32,257 bases of DNA from Cellulomonas gelida (GCF_006538725.1 NZ_BJLQ01000038.1:1-32257); one strand, 5' to 3'; positions 22,252-30,721 are shown, counted from the first letter of the stretch. The notes: generated by a model not told the origin, from the letters alone. Numbers and translations are program-made.

Positions 22252-23286
22252 TCACGGCGTCTGCGCGCGCCCGCCTTGCTCGCTGGTGATGCGGGTGAAG
22301 AGGCGCTCGTAGTCGTCGACCATGCGGTCGGCGGAGAAGCGCGCGACGGCATCGGCTCGGATCGCAACGCGGTCGAGCAGACCCGCCCCCGCCACCGCCG
22401 CCACGGCCCCCGGCACGTCGTCGACCAGGATCCCGGACACCCCCGGCCGGATCAGCTCCGGCATCGACCCCAGCGGGTACGCGATCACCGGCGTCCCGGC
22501 CATCATCGACTCCACCACCGAGAGCCCGAACGGCTCGGGGAAGTCGATCAGGTGCAGCAGCGCGACGGCCCCACCGAGCAGCCGGTCACGTTCAGCAGGC
22601 CCGACAGGCCCCACGTACCGCACGCGAGAACCGTCGACGTGCGGCAGGACGAACCGCGCGTGGTACTCGGCGTCGTGCACCACCCCCGCGATCACCAGCG
22701 GCAGCCCCGCACGCAAGGCGACGGCGATCGCCGTCGCGGTGCCCTTGTCCGGGTGGATCCGCCCGAGGAACAGCAGGTACCCGCCGTCCCCGGCGCCGAG
22801 GGTGAACGAGGACGAGGCGATGCCGTGATGGATCGTCGCGGCGTAGGTCAACGACGGGTGCCGGTCGGCGTCGCTGATCGCGACGTAGTGCGCGACGTCG
22901 TCGTACGCGCGGTAGACGGGCACGATCTTCTCGGACGAGAACCCGTGGATCGTCGTCACCACGGGCGTGGCGGTGAGCCGGCTGAAGACCAGCGGCAGGA
23001 AGTCGAACTGGTTGCTGATGACGTCGAACTCGTCGGCGCGCTCGAAGACGGCGGCGATGTGCAGGGCCTCGCAGACCTTCGCGTCGACCGACGGGTCCTC
23101 CTCGTACCCGGCGGGTGCCTCGGCGTGCAGGCGTCCGGCGGTCACGGAGTCGGCGGTGGCGAAGAGGGTGACGTCGTGCCCGCGGGCGACGAGGCCCTCG
23201 GCGAGCGTGGAGGCGACCTGCTCCCACGGCCCGTAGCCGCGCGGCGGGACGCGGTGGGCGATCGAGGCGAGCACGGCGACTCTGAC
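22252..23286 (-). CDS. Glycosyltransferase family 4, apparent GTC start
   Basis: The predicted product is 344 residues with a GT-B fold. The N-terminus V-R-V-A-V-L-A-S-I-A-H-R-V-P-P-R-G-Y-G-P matches a GT4 subgroup that usually begins M-R-I-A-M-L-A. The Glu-x7-Glu motif of retaining GT-B enzymes lies in P-E-P-F-G-L-S-V-V-E-S-M-M-A-G-T-P-V-I-A. The codon at the family start position is GTC (23284-23286), with GGGAGG exactly 6 nt upstream (23293-23298). The first ordinary start, GTG 23274, would delete part of the first strand and is 18 nt from the RBS. Either a rare start or a base error is possible. Donor and acceptor are unknown. It is divergent from the GT/GH130 unit and probably works with it. 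Confidence 0.85.
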   Translation of the reverse strand, partial: VRVAVLASIAHRVPPRGYGPWEQVASTLAEGLVARGHDVTLFATADSVTAGRLHAEAPAGYEEDPSVDAKVCEALHIAAVFERADEFDVISNQFDFLPLVFSRLTATPVVTTIHGFSSEKIVPVYRAYDDVAHYVAISDADRHPSLTYAATIHHGIASSSFTLGAGDGGYLLFLGRIHPDKGTATAIAVALRAGLPLVIAGVVHDAEYHARFVLPHVDGSRVRYVGPVGPAERDRLLGGAVALLHLIDFPEPFGLSVVESMMAGTPVIAYPLGSMPELIRPGVSGILVDDVPGAVAAVAGAGLLDRVAIRADAVARFSADRMVDDYERLFTRITSEQGGRAQTP

Positions 23287-23327
23287 GGTGGACCTCCCGG
23301 GGTCGGGCCGAGCGTACGCCGCGCTGT

Positions 23328-23478
23328 TAGGCTCGGGGTGTTCTCGTCGGGTGTCAGCTCTCCGGCAAGGACGACCCGGCGCCGGCACCCAGGCGCCCCT
23401 GGGGACGCGGCCTTCTCCTTCTCCCACCGTGGACGGCAGCACTCACGCTGCGCGCAGGTACAGGGAAGTAGCCCCCTC
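23328..23478 (+). promoter_or_regulatory. Promoter and about 140-nt 5' leader of the glycan operon
   Basis: TAGGCT (23328-23333) is a good -10 candidate, placing the start near 23340. That leaves a leader of about 139 nt before ATG 23479. It can pair GGGTG with a downstream CACCC and contains a G/C-rich segment around 23385-23405 able to fold on itself. I could not match it to a known riboswitch class. On the opposite strand TACGCT (23312-23317) serves the divergent glycosyltransferase, giving a short leader with an RBS. Confidence 0.4.
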
Positions 23479-24612
23479 ATGATCGTCCGTCTCGGAGTTC
23501 TGTCGACCTATCCGACCACCCAGTGCGGCATCGCGACGTTCAGCGCGGCGCTCGTGCGGCACCTGCTCGCGGCGGGTGCGGACGTGGGGGTCGTGCGGTT
23601 GGTCGACGAGCCGCAGGGTGCGGCGCCGCTCGTCGTGCACGAGTGGGTCGCGGGGGACGACGGGGGTGCGCGGCGGGCCGCGGCGGCGCTCGACGAGTTC
23701 GACGTGGCGCTGGTCCAGCACGAGTACGGGATCTACGGCGGGCCGGACGGGCAGGACGTGCTGGATCTGGTCGCGCGGGTGCGAGTGCCGGTCGTGACGG
23801 TGCTGCACACGGTGCTGACCCGCCCGACGCCGAACCAGCACCGCGTGCTGGCCGAGCTCGTCGAGCGGTCCGCCGCGCTGGTCACGATGACCGCGACCGC
23901 GCGGGACCGCCTGGTCGCGGGCTGGGGTGTGGACCCGGCGCGCGTCACCGTCGTCCCGCACGGTGCGGAGGACAACCGCGCCACGGCAGGGACGGGGCGC
24001 ACGACGAGCACGCGGCCGCGGACCGTGCTCACGTGGGGGCTGCTCTCGCAGGGCAAGGGGATCGAGTGGGCGCTGCTGGCGCTCGCGGAGCTGCGCGGCC
24101 GCGCGCCGCTGCCCACGTACCGCGTCGTCGGGCAGACGCACCCGCGCGTGCTCGAACGTGACGGTGAGGCGTACCGCGACCGGCTGACGGCCCTGACCGA
24201 GGACCTGGGACTGACCGGGTCGGTGCAGTTCGACGGTCGGTACCTGCCCGCTGCGGACCTGCGCGCGGTGGTCCGCAGCGCGGACGTCGTCCTGCTCCCG
24301 TACGACTCCAACGAGCAGGTCACGTCCGGCGTGCTCACCGAGGCCGTCGCCGCGGGCAAGCCCGTGATCTCCACGCGGTTCCCGCACGCCGTCGAGCTGC
24401 TCTCGAGCGGGGCGGGGATCCTGGTGCCGCAGCGCGACCCGTCCGCGATGGCCGCCGCGCTCGAGCGGGTGCTGACCGTCGACGGCGTCGCCGACGCGAT
24501 GGCCGCCGAGGCGCGACGCCTCACCGCCGCGCTGCTGTGGCCCGCGGTCGCCGCGCAGTACCTCGACGTCGCCGCCGGCGTGCGGCACGTCGCGCTCCCG
24601 GCAGCCGTCTGA
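23479..24612 (+). CDS. Glycosyltransferase family 4
   Basis: The protein has 377 residues and a GT-B fold. The N-terminus L-G-V-L-S-T-Y-P-T-T-Q-C-G-I-A-T-F is typical of a GT4 subgroup, followed by Q-H-E-Y-G-I-Y-G-G. The nucleotide-sugar site has W-G-L-L-S-Q-G-K-G-I-E, and the catalytic region reads Y-D-S-N-E-Q-V-T-S-G-V-L-T-E-A-V-A-A-G-K-P-V-I. It starts at ATG 23479 after a long leader. Its TGA shares one base with the next ATG (TGATG). It is likely the glycosyl-transferring member of a four-gene unit for a mannose-type glycan or glycoside, judged from the GH130 and cupin partners. Confidence 0.87.
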   Translation: MIVRLGVLSTYPTTQCGIATFSAALVRHLLAAGADVGVVRLVDEPQGAAPLVVHEWVAGDDGGARRAAAALDEFDVALVQHEYGIYGGPDGQDVLDLVARVRVPVVTVLHTVLTRPTPNQHRVLAELVERSAALVTMTATARDRLVAGWGVDPARVTVVPHGAEDNRATAGTGRTTSTRPRTVLTWGLLSQGKGIEWALLALAELRGRAPLPTYRVVGQTHPRVLERDGEAYRDRLTALTEDLGLTGSVQFDGRYLPAADLRAVVRSADVVLLPYDSNEQVTSGVLTEAVAAGKPVISTRFPHAVELLSSGAGILVPQRDPSAMAAALERVLTVDGVADAMAAEARRLTAALLWPAVAAQYLDVAAGVRHVALPAAV

Positions 24613-25670
24613 TGGCGCCCACGACCGTCCTCGCGACGGTGCCCGACCGGCGGGTGCGGTTCGACCACCTCGCCCGCCTCACCACGCCGACCGGGCTGTA
24701 CGAGCACGCCCTCGGCACGCAGCCGCGCGTCGAGCACGGCATGTGCGTCGACGATGTCGCGCGCGCGCTCGTCGTGACGTCCCGCGCCCTGCGGCAGGAC
24801 GGGACGCGCGAGGACGACGAGACGCTCGCGCTGACCCGCGTCTACCTACGGTTCGTGCGCTCGGCTGTGCGCAAGGGCGGCCTGATGCACAACCGCCGCA
24901 GCCCGGACGGCGCGTGGCTCGACACACCGTCGTCGGGTGACCACTGGGGGCGCGCGCTGTGGGCGATGGGCACCGCGGCGGCCCGTGTGCCGGACGCGGA
25001 GCTCGCCGACGACGCGCGTCGTGGGGCGTCGGCCGCGACGTGCGCCCGCTCGTCGTACCCGCGGGCCACCGCGTACGCGGCGCTCGGCGCGGTCGAGCTC
25101 CTGCGCGCCACGCCGGACCACGCGGGTGCGCTGCGACTGCTGCAGAACGCCCGTCGCCGGTTCGCGCGTCCCGTGCGGGACGCGCGCTGGCCGTGGCCCG
25201 AGAGCCGCCTCACGTACGCGAACCCCGTGCTGCCGGAAGCGATGATCGCGGTCGGGGACGCGCTCGCGGACGACGGCCTGCTCGCGGACGGGATCCGGCT
25301 GCTCGACTGGCTGGTGGCCGAGCAGACGGTCGACGACCACCTCTCGGTGGTCCCCGCGGGCGGGCGCGGGCGCGACGACGCGCGGCCCGGGTTCGACCAG
25401 CAGCCCATCGAAGCCGCCGCGCTCGCCGAGGCCGCCGCGACGGCCCTGCGGGTCACCGGCGACCCCGGCTGGTCCGTGGTCCTCGAGCGCTGCGCCGCCT
25501 GGTTCGAGGGCGCCAACGACACGGGTGTGCCCGTGCGGGACGCCGCGACCGGCGGCGGCTTCGACGGGCTCGAGCGCGACGGCGTGAACCGGAACCAGGG
25601 CGCCGAGTCGACCCTCGCGTGGCTCGCGTGCGCGCAGCTCGTCGGGACGGGTCCCGCGGTCGCGCCGTGA
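24612..25670 (+). CDS. Alpha/alpha-barrel protein of glycan unit, function unknown
   Basis: The protein has 352 residues, almost wholly helical, with repeated helix pairs that suggest an (alpha/alpha)-toroid like many glycoside hydrolases and epimerases. Notable segments are M-C-V-D-D-V-A-R-A-L-V-V near the start, G-R-A-L-W-A-M-G-T, L-T-Y-A-N-P-V-L-P-E-A-M-I-A, and near the end N-R-N-Q-G-A-E-S-T-L-A-W-L. Asp and Glu in these strings line one face and could be catalytic. No membrane segment or signal peptide is seen. ATG 24612 overlaps the upstream stop by one base, and the next gene overlaps its own stop by 4 bp. It always-coupled position between the transferase and GH130 genes suggests a role on the same glycan; this is inference. 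Confidence 0.7.
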   Translation: MAPTTVLATVPDRRVRFDHLARLTTPTGLYEHALGTQPRVEHGMCVDDVARALVVTSRALRQDGTREDDETLALTRVYLRFVRSAVRKGGLMHNRRSPDGAWLDTPSSGDHWGRALWAMGTAAARVPDAELADDARRGASAATCARSSYPRATAYAALGAVELLRATPDHAGALRLLQNARRRFARPVRDARWPWPESRLTYANPVLPEAMIAVGDALADDGLLADGIRLLDWLVAEQTVDDHLSVVPAGGRGRDDARPGFDQQPIEAAALAEAAATALRVTGDPGWSVVLERCAAWFEGANDTGVPVRDAATGGGFDGLERDGVNRNQGAESTLAWLACAQLVGTGPAVAP

Positions 25671-27205
25671 CGGCCACCGGCAACCCGCCCTGGGTGCGCC
25701 GCACCGCGCTCGTGCTGCGCCCGGACCCCGACCGTGTCGTGACGCGGCTGTTCCTGCCCGGCCAGGAGATGGTGACGGCCGGCGAGTCGCGCTCGGCCGC
25801 CGTCCTCGCGCGGGTCCTGGCGCTCGACGACGACGAGGTCGAGCGTGAGCTGCGGGAGCTGACGGCCGACTTCGGGCACCGCCACCACGACCTCGCCGGG
25901 ACGTGGGACGCGCACTTCGCGCTCGTGCGGCACCGGCTCGCGCACGCCGACGAGCTGCCCGCGCACCGGCGCCGGCTCGTGGGCGCGTACTTCACGCAGG
26001 AGTACGCGGTCGAGTCGACCGCGCTGTTCAACCCGTCGATGGTCCCGCACCCGGACCAGAGCGGCCTGCCCGCTGGCGCGACGCGCTTCGTGCTGACACT
26101 GCGCGCGCTCGGCGAGGGGCACGTGTCGAGCCTCGAGCTGCGCACCGGCGTGATCGACGCCGCGGGCGTCATCGCGCTCGACGCGACACCGGCGCACACC
26201 CGGCAGCCGGTGGTCGCCGAGCCCCGCTACGCGCGCGCCCTGTTCGCCCAGGAGATCGACGAGGACGTCGACGACGACCACGCGAACGCGGACTTCGTGC
26301 TCGCCGCGCTCGGCCGCGAGTTCGGCCGCGCGGACCTCGACCGCGCATACGGCGAGCTGCGCGCGCAGCGGCTCACGCGCGGGTCGGCGTCGCGCACGGT
26401 CGAGCGGTTCGAGCGGATCGCCCGACGCAGCTACGACGTCACGTTCCCGCCTGACTCGGCCCTGCCCGAGCGCGTCCTGATGCCACAGACCGCGACCGAG
26501 AGCCATGGCATCGAGGACGTCCGCCTGGTGCGCTTCACGGCGCCCGACGGCACCGTCACCTACCTCGGCACCTACACCGCGTTCGACGGTCACGAGATCG
26601 CGATGCAGCTCCTGGCGACGACCGACTTCGCGCACCTGTCGAGCCGGCCGGTCGGCGGACCGGGTGCACGCAACAAGGGCCTGGCCCTGTTCCCGCGGCA
26701 GGTGGGCGGCCGGTACGTCGCCCTGTCGCGCGCCGACCGGGAGAGCAACGCGGTCACGACGTCCGACGACCTGCTCCGGTGGGGACCACCCGTCGTCGTG
26801 CAGCGCCCCGAGCGCGGCTGGGAGCTGGTGCAGCTCGGCAACTGCGGGCCTCCGGTCGAGACGGAGCGCGGCTGGCTCGTGCTCACGCACGGGGTCGGGC
26901 CGATGCGCACCTACGGCATCGGCGCACTCCTGCTCGACCTCGACGACCCGACGCGCGTCGTCGGACGGCTCGAGCACCCGCTCCTGACGGGCACGGACGA
27001 CGAGCGCTCCGGCTACGTCCCGAACGTCGTCTACTCGTGCGGCGCGATGCTGCACGGCCGCACCCTCGTCGTGCCGTACGGCAGCAGCGACACCGCCACA
27101 CGGTTCGCGCTCGTCGACCTCGACCCGCTGCTCGACGCGCTGCGTCCCGCCGCGGCTGCCACCACCCTGCAGGACCCCGCAGCACCGATCGAGGGAGCAC
27201 CATGA
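25667..27205 (+). CDS. GH130 family beta-mannoside phosphorylase or mannosidase
   Basis: The protein has 512 residues. A helical N-terminal extension of about 115 residues precedes a five-bladed beta-propeller typical of GH130. Family-like segments include F-N-P-S-M-V-P-H-P (121-129), G-I-E-D-V-R-L-V-R-F (281-290), R-N-K-G-L-A-L-F-P-R (335-344), N-C-G-P-P-V-E-T (392-399), H-G-V-G-P-M-R-T-Y (408-416) and G-Y-V-P-N-V-V-Y-S (449-457). The E-D-V-R string replaces the E-D-P-R usual in phosphorylases. GH130 enzymes act on beta-1,2- or beta-1,4-mannosides by phosphorolysis or hydrolysis; which applies here cannot be told. The length exceeds the usual 330-390 residues. GTG 25667 overlaps the upstream stop (GTGA). 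Cytoplasmic by lack of signal peptide. Confidence 0.82.
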   Translation: MTATGNPPWVRRTALVLRPDPDRVVTRLFLPGQEMVTAGESRSAAVLARVLALDDDEVERELRELTADFGHRHHDLAGTWDAHFALVRHRLAHADELPAHRRRLVGAYFTQEYAVESTALFNPSMVPHPDQSGLPAGATRFVLTLRALGEGHVSSLELRTGVIDAAGVIALDATPAHTRQPVVAEPRYARALFAQEIDEDVDDDHANADFVLAALGREFGRADLDRAYGELRAQRLTRGSASRTVERFERIARRSYDVTFPPDSALPERVLMPQTATESHGIEDVRLVRFTAPDGTVTYLGTYTAFDGHEIAMQLLATTDFAHLSSRPVGGPGARNKGLALFPRQVGGRYVALSRADRESNAVTTSDDLLRWGPPVVVQRPERGWELVQLGNCGPPVETERGWLVLTHGVGPMRTYGIGALLLDLDDPTRVVGRLEHPLLTGTDDERSGYVPNVVYSCGAMLHGRTLVVPYGSSDTATRFALVDLDPLLDALRPAAAATTLQDPAAPIEGAP

Positions 27206-27609
27206 CCGTCAGCACCGGACCGCACGCCCGGTTCACCGTCGGGACCGTGCAGGTCAAGCCGTGGGGGCACGAGCACATCTACGCCGAGGGGGAGCACGGC
27301 TACGTCGGCAAGCTGCTCGTGGTGCGGGCCGGTGAGCAGCTCAGCCTGCAGTACCACGTCGACAAGGACGAGACGATGGTCGTGGTGTCCGGCCAGGCGC
27401 TGATCGAGCACGGCGCGGCGGCCGATCTCCTGGTGCCGCAGCAGCTGAGCGCCGGCGACGTCGTGCACCTGCCCGCCGGCGTGCTGCACCGCCTCACCGC
27501 GGTGACCGACGTGCTGCTCGCGGAGTCCTCGACCGCGGGCCCGGGGTGGCGCGACGACGTCGTGCGGCTCGCGGACCGGTACGGACGGGCGGACACCTCC
27601 CACCCCTGA
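27202..27609 (+). CDS. Cupin, mannose-6-phosphate isomerase type II-like
   Basis: The product is a 135-residue single cupin. Motif 1 is visible as L-S-L-Q-Y-H-V-D-K-D-E-T-M-V-V-V-S-G, with His and Glu metal ligands, and motif 2 as G-D-V-V-H-L-P-A-G-V-L-H-R-L. The opening K-P-W-G-H-E is shared with the cupin domain of type II phosphomannose isomerases. It could isomerise or bind a mannose phosphate for the unit. ATG 27202 overlaps the GH130 stop by 4 bp (ATGA), so all four genes of the unit are coupled. Confidence 0.82.
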   Translation: MTVSTGPHARFTVGTVQVKPWGHEHIYAEGEHGYVGKLLVVRAGEQLSLQYHVDKDETMVVVSGQALIEHGAAADLLVPQQLSAGDVVHLPAGVLHRLTAVTDVLLAESSTAGPGWRDDVVRLADRYGRADTSHP

Positions 27610-27651
27610 GGTGCAGGCTCCCCGAACCGGGCCAATTCGCTCGAACGGGCG

Positions 27652-27657
27652 TACGAT
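27652..27657 (+). promoter_or_regulatory. Candidate -10 for the LapA-domain gene
   Basis: TACGAT is a strong -10 match and lies 68 nt before ATG 27726. The leader ends with AAGGAGG (about 27714-27720), the clearest RBS in this part of the window. No convincing -35 is seen. Confidence 0.45.
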
Positions 27658-27725
27658 GAAAGAAGTCCCGGGATGGCCAGCCCTCAGTCGAGGGCCCGTC
27701 TCCTGGCACGTCGAAGGAGGGCGTC

Positions 27726-28118
27726 ATGCCCGTCCAGCGCAACACCCCCACCCCACGCCCCAACTCGTCCCCGCTCGACGTGCCGATGCGCCCGCTGCCG
27801 GACGGCTACCGGCCGTCGAAGGTGACGCAAGGGTCGCCCACAGACCGACCGCTGCGCTCGCGGACCGGCGCCGCATGGGTCGGCGTGTGCGTCGGCGTCC
27901 TCGTCCTGATCGCCCTGGTGGTGTTCATGATGCAGAACACGACGCCCGTCGAGGTCACGTTCCTCGGGATGTCCGGCTCGGCCCCGCTCTCGCTCGTCCT
28001 GCTCATCGCCGGGATCGGCGTCGGCCTGATCGCCCTCGTCATCGGGAGCCTGCGCATCGGCCAGCTGCGCCGCCGCATCCGCACGGACCGGCAAGCCGCG
28101 ACGGCATCGACCGTCTGA
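27726..28118 (+). CDS. LapA-domain (DUF1049) membrane protein
   Basis: The protein is 130 residues: a Pro/Arg-rich cytoplasmic N-terminus (1-47), then two hydrophobic helices (about 48-70 and 85-107) separated by N-T-T-P-V-E-V-T-F-L-G, the hallmark of the LapA/DUF1049 family, and a basic C-terminal tail. In Gram-negatives LapA takes part in LPS assembly regulation; actinobacteria have no LPS, so the role is unknown. The start at ATG 27726 has AAGGAGG at good spacing. It is probably transcribed from its own promoter. Confidence 0.88.
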   Translation: MPVQRNTPTPRPNSSPLDVPMRPLPDGYRPSKVTQGSPTDRPLRSRTGAAWVGVCVGVLVLIALVVFMMQNTTPVEVTFLGMSGSAPLSLVLLIAGIGVGLIALVIGSLRIGQLRRRIRTDRQAATASTV

Positions 28119-28174
28119 GCCTTGATCGGCGCGCACCCGCGCCGTCCATCTCCAGCTGAACAGAGGTCGCCGCC

Positions 28175-28636
28175 ATGACCACCACCGCCAGCCCCCCGAC
28201 CGGTCCCGCCGCCGCGAGCGACCTGCATCTGCTCTCCGTCCTCGAGACGGGGCTCCCCCTGCAGCTCGGCACGCCCGACGAGCCTGCGGCCTACACGGTC
28301 CCGGCCGTGTTCTCCCGGCAGGTCAGTCAGTCCGAGCGGGCCCGCATCGAGGACCCCGCGACGGCCCGTGGCCTGTGCGCGCAGATCGGTGCCCCGACGG
28401 ACGGGCCCGCGCTGCGGCTCGTCGTCGCCGACCGTCGTCTGCTCATCGAGAACACGACCCTCGCCCAGCTCCGCGACGGCCTCGCTGCGGCGCTTGCCGC
28501 GATGCTCCGCGACCTCGCGGGGGACCTGCGGACCCGTGCCTCCGAACGGGCCGTCGCGGCCGAGGCCCTCGCCGACGACGAGCGTCAGCGGGCCGCCGCG
28601 ACGCACGCGGCCGTCGAGTCGATCCGGTTCGAGTAG
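28175..28636 (+). CDS. Hypothetical protein, 153 residues
   Basis: I do not recognise this protein. It has no signal peptide or membrane helix. The first 100 residues mix strands and helices (Y-T-V-P-A-V-F-S-R-Q-V-S, L-R-L-V-V-A-D-R-R-L-L-I-E-N-T). The last 50 residues are a long charged helix rich in Ala, Arg, Glu and Asp, possibly a coiled coil. ATG 28175 has AGAGG about 8 nt upstream. It is followed after 6 nt by the desaturase gene, so the two are probably co-transcribed. Third-position GC is high, which supports it as a real gene. Confidence 0.65.
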   Translation: MTTTASPPTGPAAASDLHLLSVLETGLPLQLGTPDEPAAYTVPAVFSRQVSQSERARIEDPATARGLCAQIGAPTDGPALRLVVADRRLLIENTTLAQLRDGLAAALAAMLRDLAGDLRTRASERAVAAEALADDERQRAAATHAAVESIRFE

Positions 28637-28642
28637 GCCGCC

Positions 28643-29773
28643 GTGCGCCCGACGAGCCCCAGCGGCGCCGCGACACCCGCGCCGAGCGGGCTGTCACGTG
28701 CCGCGACGCAGTCGACGGCCGGCGCGGTCCCGGCCCGTGAGCGGCAGGTCAGCGACTTCACCGCGCTGAGCCGCGCCGTGCACGAGTCCGGACTGATGCG
28801 CCGACGCCACGCCTACTACTGGGTGCGCTTCCTGGCGCTGACCGCGCTGCTGGCGCTGACGTTCGCCGCGTTCGTCGTCATCGGGCCCTCGTGGTGGCAG
28901 CTCGTCGTCGCCGCGGTGCTCGCCGTGCTGCTCGGGCAGGTGATGTTCCTGGGCCACGACGCCGCTCACCGCCAGATCTTCGACTCCGGGCGGTGGAACG
29001 ACTGGTCGAGCCTGGTCATCGCGAACCTGTACGCCGGGATGAGCTACGGCTGGTGGCAGCACAAGCACTCGCGCCATCACGCGAAGCCGAACCAGATCGG
29101 CGCGGACCCGGACATCGCGACGGACGTCATCATCTTCCACACCCAGGACCTGCGCGCCGTCCGCACCGGCCTCAAGGGCTGGCTCACGCAGCGGCAGGGC
29201 TGGTTGTTCTTCCCGCTGCTGCTGCTCGAGGGCCTGAACCTGCACGTGTCGGGGGTCAAGACCGTGTTCGGCCGCGGGACGGTCAAGCGCCGCCCGGTCG
29301 AGATCGCGTTCATGACGCTGCGGATCGGGGGCTACCTCGGGATCGTGTTCTGGCTGCTGCCCGTGGGGATGGCGTTCGCGTTCCTCGGCGTCCAGCTCGG
29401 GCTGTTCGGGGTGTACATGGGCGCGGTCTTCGCGCCCAACCACAAGGGCATGCCGCTGGTCCCGCGGGACGCGCGCCTCGACTTCCTGCGCCGCCAGGTG
29501 CTCATGAGCCGCAACGTCCGCGGCGGGCCGACGACCGACCTGTTCATGGGTGGGCTGAACTACCAGATCGAGCACCACCTGTTCCCGAGCATGCCCCGGC
29601 CGAACCTGCGGCGCCTGCAGCCGACCGTCCGCGCGTTCTGCGCCGAGCACGGCATCTCCTACGCCGAGACGAGCCTGCCGCGGTCGTGGGGGATCGTCGT
29701 GCGACACCTCAACGCCGTGGGGCTGGCCGCGCGTGACCCCTTCCAGTGCCCGCTCGTGGCGCAGTACCGCTGA
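28643..29773 (+). CDS. Membrane fatty-acid desaturase (acyl-lipid type)
   Basis: The protein has 376 residues with four or more hydrophobic segments and the three histidine boxes that bind the di-iron centre: H105-D-A-A-H109, H142-S-R-H-H146 and Q-I-E-H-H near residue 320. The Q-I-E-H-H box with Gln in first position is typical of front-end and acyl-lipid desaturases; there is no cytochrome b5 domain. It introduces a double bond in membrane acyl chains, using electrons from a ferredoxin or similar. The GTG at 28643 was chosen as the first start after the preceding TAG; the RBS is weak. It is convergent with the next gene, 9 nt away. Confidence 0.88.
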   Translation: MRPTSPSGAATPAPSGLSRAATQSTAGAVPARERQVSDFTALSRAVHESGLMRRRHAYYWVRFLALTALLALTFAAFVVIGPSWWQLVVAAVLAVLLGQVMFLGHDAAHRQIFDSGRWNDWSSLVIANLYAGMSYGWWQHKHSRHHAKPNQIGADPDIATDVIIFHTQDLRAVRTGLKGWLTQRQGWLFFPLLLLEGLNLHVSGVKTVFGRGTVKRRPVEIAFMTLRIGGYLGIVFWLLPVGMAFAFLGVQLGLFGVYMGAVFAPNHKGMPLVPRDARLDFLRRQVLMSRNVRGGPTTDLFMGGLNYQIEHHLFPSMPRPNLRRLQPTVRAFCAEHGISYAETSLPRSWGIVVRHLNAVGLAARDPFQCPLVAQYR

Positions 29774-29782
29774 CGCGGCGCG

Positions 29783-30721
29783 TCAGGCGTCCCACCAGCG
29801 CAGCACGCGCAGGGCGCGCAGCGTCACCCAGCGGCTCGGGAACCCCTCGGCCTCGGCCTCCATGTCGAACAGAGTCGGGCCCTGGTGGCAGTTCTCGTAG
29901 GGGAACAGGCCGTGCGGGCCGGCCTTGGCGCGCAGCAGCTCGACGGCGTCGCTCAGCCGCGGGTCGCGCCGGCCGGCCAGCCGGAAGTGGTCGAGGCCGC
30001 GCAGGACGTCGAAGTACCAGCGCACCGGGTAGGACAGCATCGTCATGCGCGGGTCGACGAGCTCGCCGGTGCTCTTGCGCCGCAGCAGGCCGCGGTCGAG
30101 CAGGTACGTCTCCCCGGCAGCCTGTGCGGTGCGGGTGGCCTCCGTGGCGCCGCCCGCCGTCTCCAGCGCGCGCAGTCCTTCGAGCACGCAGATGGTCGAG
30201 TGGAACGACGAGACGGCGCTCGCGTCCTGCGCCCAGCAGTTCCACCCGCCGTCGGGCAGCTGTCCGCCGAGCAGGGTGTCGACGATGCGGGACACGGGTG
30301 CGCCGAAGTACGCCCCGGCGGTGAGCGCCATCCCGTTGATGCACGGTTCGACCTCCCCGTCGAAGTACGGCGACCCGTCGTACTCCCACCGCACGTGGTC
30401 CCGCACCAGGCCCACGGCGCGGCGCGCCTGCGCGCTCGCGGGGTCCAGCCCGAGGTCGACCAGGGACTGCAGGGCGAAGTGGGTGGCCGTCCACGCGTCG
30501 AAGAAGGGGCGCGACTCGTCGGCCCAGCCCGGCCGGTACGTGCCGCCGTCCCACCGGCCGTCGTCGGCCTGCTCCGCGAGCAGCTGCGCACCCCACCCCT
30601 CGGTGGCGACGCGCGCCCGCTCCGCCGCGACCTCGTCGTCCGGTGCGCCGACGAGGTCGCGCAGGACCTGCCAGCGGATCGCGGGGTCTCCGGAGAGGAG
30701 GTACTCGACGACTGCGTCCAT
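29783..30721 (-). CDS. Terpene-cyclase/prenyltransferase-like alpha/alpha half-barrel protein
   Basis: The protein has 312 residues built from helix-pair repeats with QW-like motifs: D-G-R-W-D-G-G, then G-G-Q-L-P-D-G-G-W-N-C-W. This resembles one barrel of squalene-hopene cyclases (about 630 residues), but it is half the length and the catalytic D-x-D-D is not visible. Such short proteins are usually annotated as hypothetical or prenyltransferase-like; a carbohydrate or lipid ligand is possible. ATG 30721 follows TAGCGT (30730-30735) by 8 nt, so it is probably leaderless. It stands alone, convergent with the desaturase gene. Confidence 0.68.
   Translation of the reverse strand: MDAVVEYLLSGDPAIRWQVLRDLVGAPDDEVAAERARVATEGWGAQLLAEQADDGRWDGGTYRPGWADESRPFFDAWTATHFALQSLVDLGLDPASAQARRAVGLVRDHVRWEYDGSPYFDGEVEPCINGMALTAGAYFGAPVSRIVDTLLGGQLPDGGWNCWAQDASAVSSFHSTICVLEGLRALETAGGATEATRTAQAAGETYLLDRGLLRRKSTGELVDPRMTMLSYPVRWYFDVLRGLDHFRLAGRRDPRLSDAVELLRAKAGPHGLFPYENCHQGPTLFDMEAEAEGFPSRWVTLRALRVLRWWDA

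Noticed and set aside
23340..23478. Known riboswitch (c-di-AMP, c-di-GMP, guanidine, SAM, cobalamin)
   Set aside because: None of the conserved core strings of these classes could be found.
24842..27055. Minus-strand open frame of more than 700 codons opposite the GH130 region
   Set aside because: The opposite strand carries four coupled genes with recognisable motifs; this frame has none and is a composition artefact.
24959..27205. Long plus-strand frame running into the GH130 gene in the same frame
   Set aside because: Its first 230 codons are Arg/Ala-rich and overlap the alpha/alpha-barrel gene in another frame; the GTGA overlap at 25667 is the better start.
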